From Chloroflexota bacterium (lineage in GTDB: Bacteria; Chloroflexota; Anaerolineae; 4572-78; J111): a DNA stretch of 7,723 nt. Below, piece after piece: positions 6,045 through 7,723 of the stretch. Every line of letters begins with the position of its first letter. Positions within the stretch are counted from its first letter, which is position 1. The notes below the pieces were generated by a model. The model searched no databases and was not told the DNA's origin. It saw only the letters and a program-made list of their open reading frames with translations. Where the stretch lies: the NCBI GenBank assembly GCA_003694775.1, contig RFJV01000547.1:1-7723 (forward strand), read 5' to 3'. The position numbers were made by a program, and so were the translations under genes.

Positions 6045-7082
6045 TTAATCTCCGGCAAAAATCCGGCGCACCCCGCGGCGGTAAATGGGGAGCATCAGCA
6101 GGGGCAACAGGATGTCTGATGACAGGTAGCTGATTTTGGGCAGTAGGGACTTTGGTTGAGGTTTTTCCGGTTTTGTTTTCGCGTCGGGGATAGTCACTTC
6201 GCTGATGGTGATGGTTTCTCCCTGGGACTGCTCCAGCTCCGTCTGGACCTTGCCGGTATGGTCAACAATCTTACAGCCTTGAATAAAGTCGCACTCAAGC
6301 TGAACACTGCGAACTTGCGGCAGATATTTTATCAGCTTGGGGGCGACCGGCAGGTAGGTTATCAGCGATAGCAGGCTGTTGGGAATCTTCGTCCGAATGT
6401 GGCCGCTTCCCACGGTTTGCACCGCGGGCGCCCCTAACCAGGCTGTTTGCTGGTTGACCATATCGCCAAACAGCAAGCGCCCTGAATTTTTCAGCAGTTT
6501 CCCCACCCTGCCAAAATCATCAAATGTAACCCTGTCTCCGTTCTGGAAAACAAAGGTGGGGTTTGTGACATCGGGGGGGCAACTGCTGATGACCATCAGG
6601 TTGACCCGGCCGGCGTACTGTCGCCATAAATGGGGATGGGCCACGTCCCAGCAAATCATCAAGCCCAGGTCTCCCAAATCGGTTTCGGCAATGGTGATAC
6701 CTTTTCGGCCTCTAAAGTAAGCCCGCTCCCAGCCCCAGGGATAAGTTTTGTCATAACGCCACATTCGACCATCCGGGGCAAACAGAAGCAAGGCGTTGTA
6801 AATCTCCTGTTCATCCAACAGCATCAAACTGCCGGCCAGATGAATCTGATACTTGCTGGCGGCTTCCTTTAACCAGGTGGTGGTTGGCCCATCGATAGGC
6901 TCGGCCCGGTTGTAGTTTTCGGCGGTATAGCCATAGCCGGTATTGAAGAGTTCCGGCAGAACTACCAGGTCCACCCCCGCCGACACGGCTTGCCCGACTA
7001 AACGTTCGGCGCGCTGAATCCGCTCCGGTGTTGGAGCGGGATTGGCATCCATCTGGATGGCCGCGATTTTGATTTTTTTCAT
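6045..7082 (-). CDS. Carbon-nitrogen hydrolase (nitrilase superfamily) with C-terminal extension
   Basis: The 345-residue protein carries the nitrilase-superfamily catalytic set: E44 in VVLPELFNTGY (40-50), K112 in YDKTYPWG (110-117), and C144 in LMICWDVAHP (141-150), plus a supporting E119 in the GWERAYFRG stretch. The family hydrolyses nitriles, amides or carbamoyl groups; no branch could be assigned, so the substrate stays open. The core strands end near residue 299 after GCKIVDHTGKV (269-279). A charged, proline-rich linker (about 300-311) leads to a C-terminal segment with a hydrophobic stretch ILLPLLMLPIY (324-334) followed by arginines, possibly an amphipathic or membrane-touching helix. 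A long stretch between the cysteine and the last core strands (about 186-256) also makes it longer than the usual 260-280 residues. The ATG at 7082 is supported by AAGGGG ending at 7090, seven bases upstream. It lies 44 bases after aroC. Sampled G+C is about 47%, lower than the aro genes, so it may be a later arrival. Confidence 0.92.
   Translation of the reverse strand: MKKIKIAAIQMDANPAPTPERIQRAERLVGQAVSAGVDLVVLPELFNTGYGYTAENYNRAEPIDGPTTTWLKEAASKYQIHLAGSLMLLDEQEIYNALLLFAPDGRMWRYDKTYPWGWERAYFRGRKGITIAETDLGDLGLMICWDVAHPHLWRQYAGRVNLMVISSCPPDVTNPTFVFQNGDRVTFDDFGRVGKLLKNSGRLLFGDMVNQQTAWLGAPAVQTVGSGHIRTKIPNSLLSLITYLPVAPKLIKYLPQVRSVQLECDFIQGCKIVDHTGKVQTELEQSQGETITISEVTIPDAKTKPEKPQPKSLLPKISYLSSDILLPLLMLPIYRRGVRRIFAGD
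6050..6053 (-). promoter_or_regulatory. Ribosome binding site deciding the nucleotidyltransferase start
   Basis: GGAG, within the last codons of the nitrilase gene, stands six bases before the ATG at 6043. It favours this ATG over the in-frame TTG at 6058, which would lie upstream of the motif. Confidence 0.7.
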
Positions 7083-7126
7083 GATTCTGCCCCTTTCTTA
7101 TCGGATAGCGGCGGGGATTGTCAGCT

Positions 7127-7723
7127 TCAAAACAGCTTGAAATGCTCCACCTCTATCCGGCGAGTCTGGTGCATCAGCACCGCGTTCAGCAGTTCGATAG
7201 CCAGCCGGGACTCCAGCGTCACCCCGGCTCGCACCCCAACGCACGGGTCGTGCCGGCCCTGCCGTACCTGGAAGGCTATCTCTTCCAGGTTCTTGCGCAC
7301 CGATTGCTGGGGCAGGGTAATGGTGGATGTCGGCTTGAACCCCACCCGGCAGACCAGCGGCTGGCCGGTGGTAATGCCGCCGATAAGGCCGCCGTGACTG
7401 TTTTTCTGGTAGCCCGACCGGCGGATAGGGTCGTTGTTTTCACTGCCGCGGCGGCTGACCACCGCCGCGCCATCGCCGATTTCGCAGGATTGGGCCGCGT
7501 GCAGACCGCCCAGACTGCCCATCAGCCGCACCTTCAGGCTGTGGTACAGCGGTTCGCCAACCAGTGCCGGCGGATTGACCGCCACCACTTCCACCGCCGC
7601 ACCGATGGAATCCCCCTGCTTGCGGGTCTCCTTGATAAGCTCTGCCGCGTCGCGGGCAAACGCCTCGTCCAGTGTGTGCAGTTCTGCCGCTTCCAGCCGG
7701 GCCTCTACCGCGGCAATGGCTTC
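7127..7723 (-). CDS. aroC: Chorismate synthase, C-terminal part (5' end outside window)
   Basis: This makes chorismate from 5-enolpyruvylshikimate 3-phosphate using reduced FMN, the last step of the shikimate pathway, in the cytoplasm. The frame is open to the right edge, giving the last 198 residues of a protein usually near 360-400. Clear family motifs follow one another: GDSIGAAVEV, then GEPLYHSLKVRL, then EIGDGAAV, the FMN-site region NSHGGLIGGITTGQP, GFKPTST, and the late signature GRHDPCVGVRAG. The stretch after the last signature (GVTLESRLAIELLN) departs from the common proteobacterial RAVPVxEAM pattern but keeps the fold's arginine and glutamate, so it looks like a lineage variant rather than decay. 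The stop at 7127 leaves 44 bases before the nitrilase start. The nearest downstream aro gene is aroK, two genes further on, so this is probably the upstream end of a dispersed shikimate operon in this window. The true start cannot be seen. Confidence 0.97.
   Translation of the reverse strand, partial: EAIAAVEARLEAAELHTLDEAFARDAAELIKETRKQGDSIGAAVEVVAVNPPALVGEPLYHSLKVRLMGSLGGLHAAQSCEIGDGAAVVSRRGSENNDPIRRSGYQKNSHGGLIGGITTGQPLVCRVGFKPTSTITLPQQSVRKNLEEIAFQVRQGRHDPCVGVRAGVTLESRLAIELLNAVLMHQTRRIEVEHFKLF

Noticed and set aside
7083..7126. Possible terminator or promoter between aroC and the nitrilase gene
   Set aside because: The 44-base gap shows no convincing inverted repeat with a T-run and no clear -35/-10 pair; only the nitrilase ribosome binding site is evident.

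Overview
The window is a gene-dense bacterial segment in which all nine recognisable genes lie on the minus strand and are read from right (high coordinates) to left. Gaps are at most about 45 bases and several genes overlap, so it looks like one long operon or a run of co-directional genes. No rRNA, tRNA, CRISPR array, insertion sequence, clear promoter or clear terminator was seen. Both window edges cut genes: aroC lacks its 5' part on the right and a NUDIX hydrolase lacks its 3' end on the left.

Order of reading: aroC (chorismate synthase, partial); a carbon-nitrogen (nitrilase-type) hydrolase with a C-terminal extension; a nucleotidyltransferase-fold protein fused to a small N-terminal helical domain; aroK (shikimate kinase); an ABC/AAA-type ATPase of the AAA15/AAA21 kind; a small TOPRIM-like protein; aroB (3-dehydroquinate synthase); a PLP fold-III enzyme of the D-threonine aldolase/D-serine dehydratase type; and an ADP-ribose-pyrophosphatase-like NUDIX hydrolase (partial). 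The backbone is therefore a shikimate-pathway cluster (aroC, aroK, aroB) with accessory genes placed inside it.

The most interesting part is 2799-4675, an ATPase plus TOPRIM-like gene pair sitting exactly between aroK and aroB. Its architecture resembles known ATPase/TOPRIM antiviral systems (OLD, Gabija, PARIS), although membership in any of them cannot be shown here. Sampled lines by hand count give about 45-55% G+C in this pair against about 63-73% in aroB and aroK, which suggests later acquisition. Even so, the pair is fitted into the operon: the aroK stop and ATPase start share a base (TAATG), and the ATPase stop and TOPRIM start overlap by 4 bases (ATGA), each with a strong AGGAG.

A second notable structure is a run of nine in-phase 7-base units (1657-1719, minus-strand consensus GACGAAN) at the junction of aroB and the PLP enzyme. 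It supplies part of the aroB stop codon and the start codons of the next gene.

The organism cannot be fixed from this window. A moderately to highly G+C-rich, non-model bacterium is likely; the heptamer repeat and the N-terminal domain of the nucleotidyltransferase protein remind me of Chloroflexota (Anaerolineae-like) genomes, but this is a weak inference.
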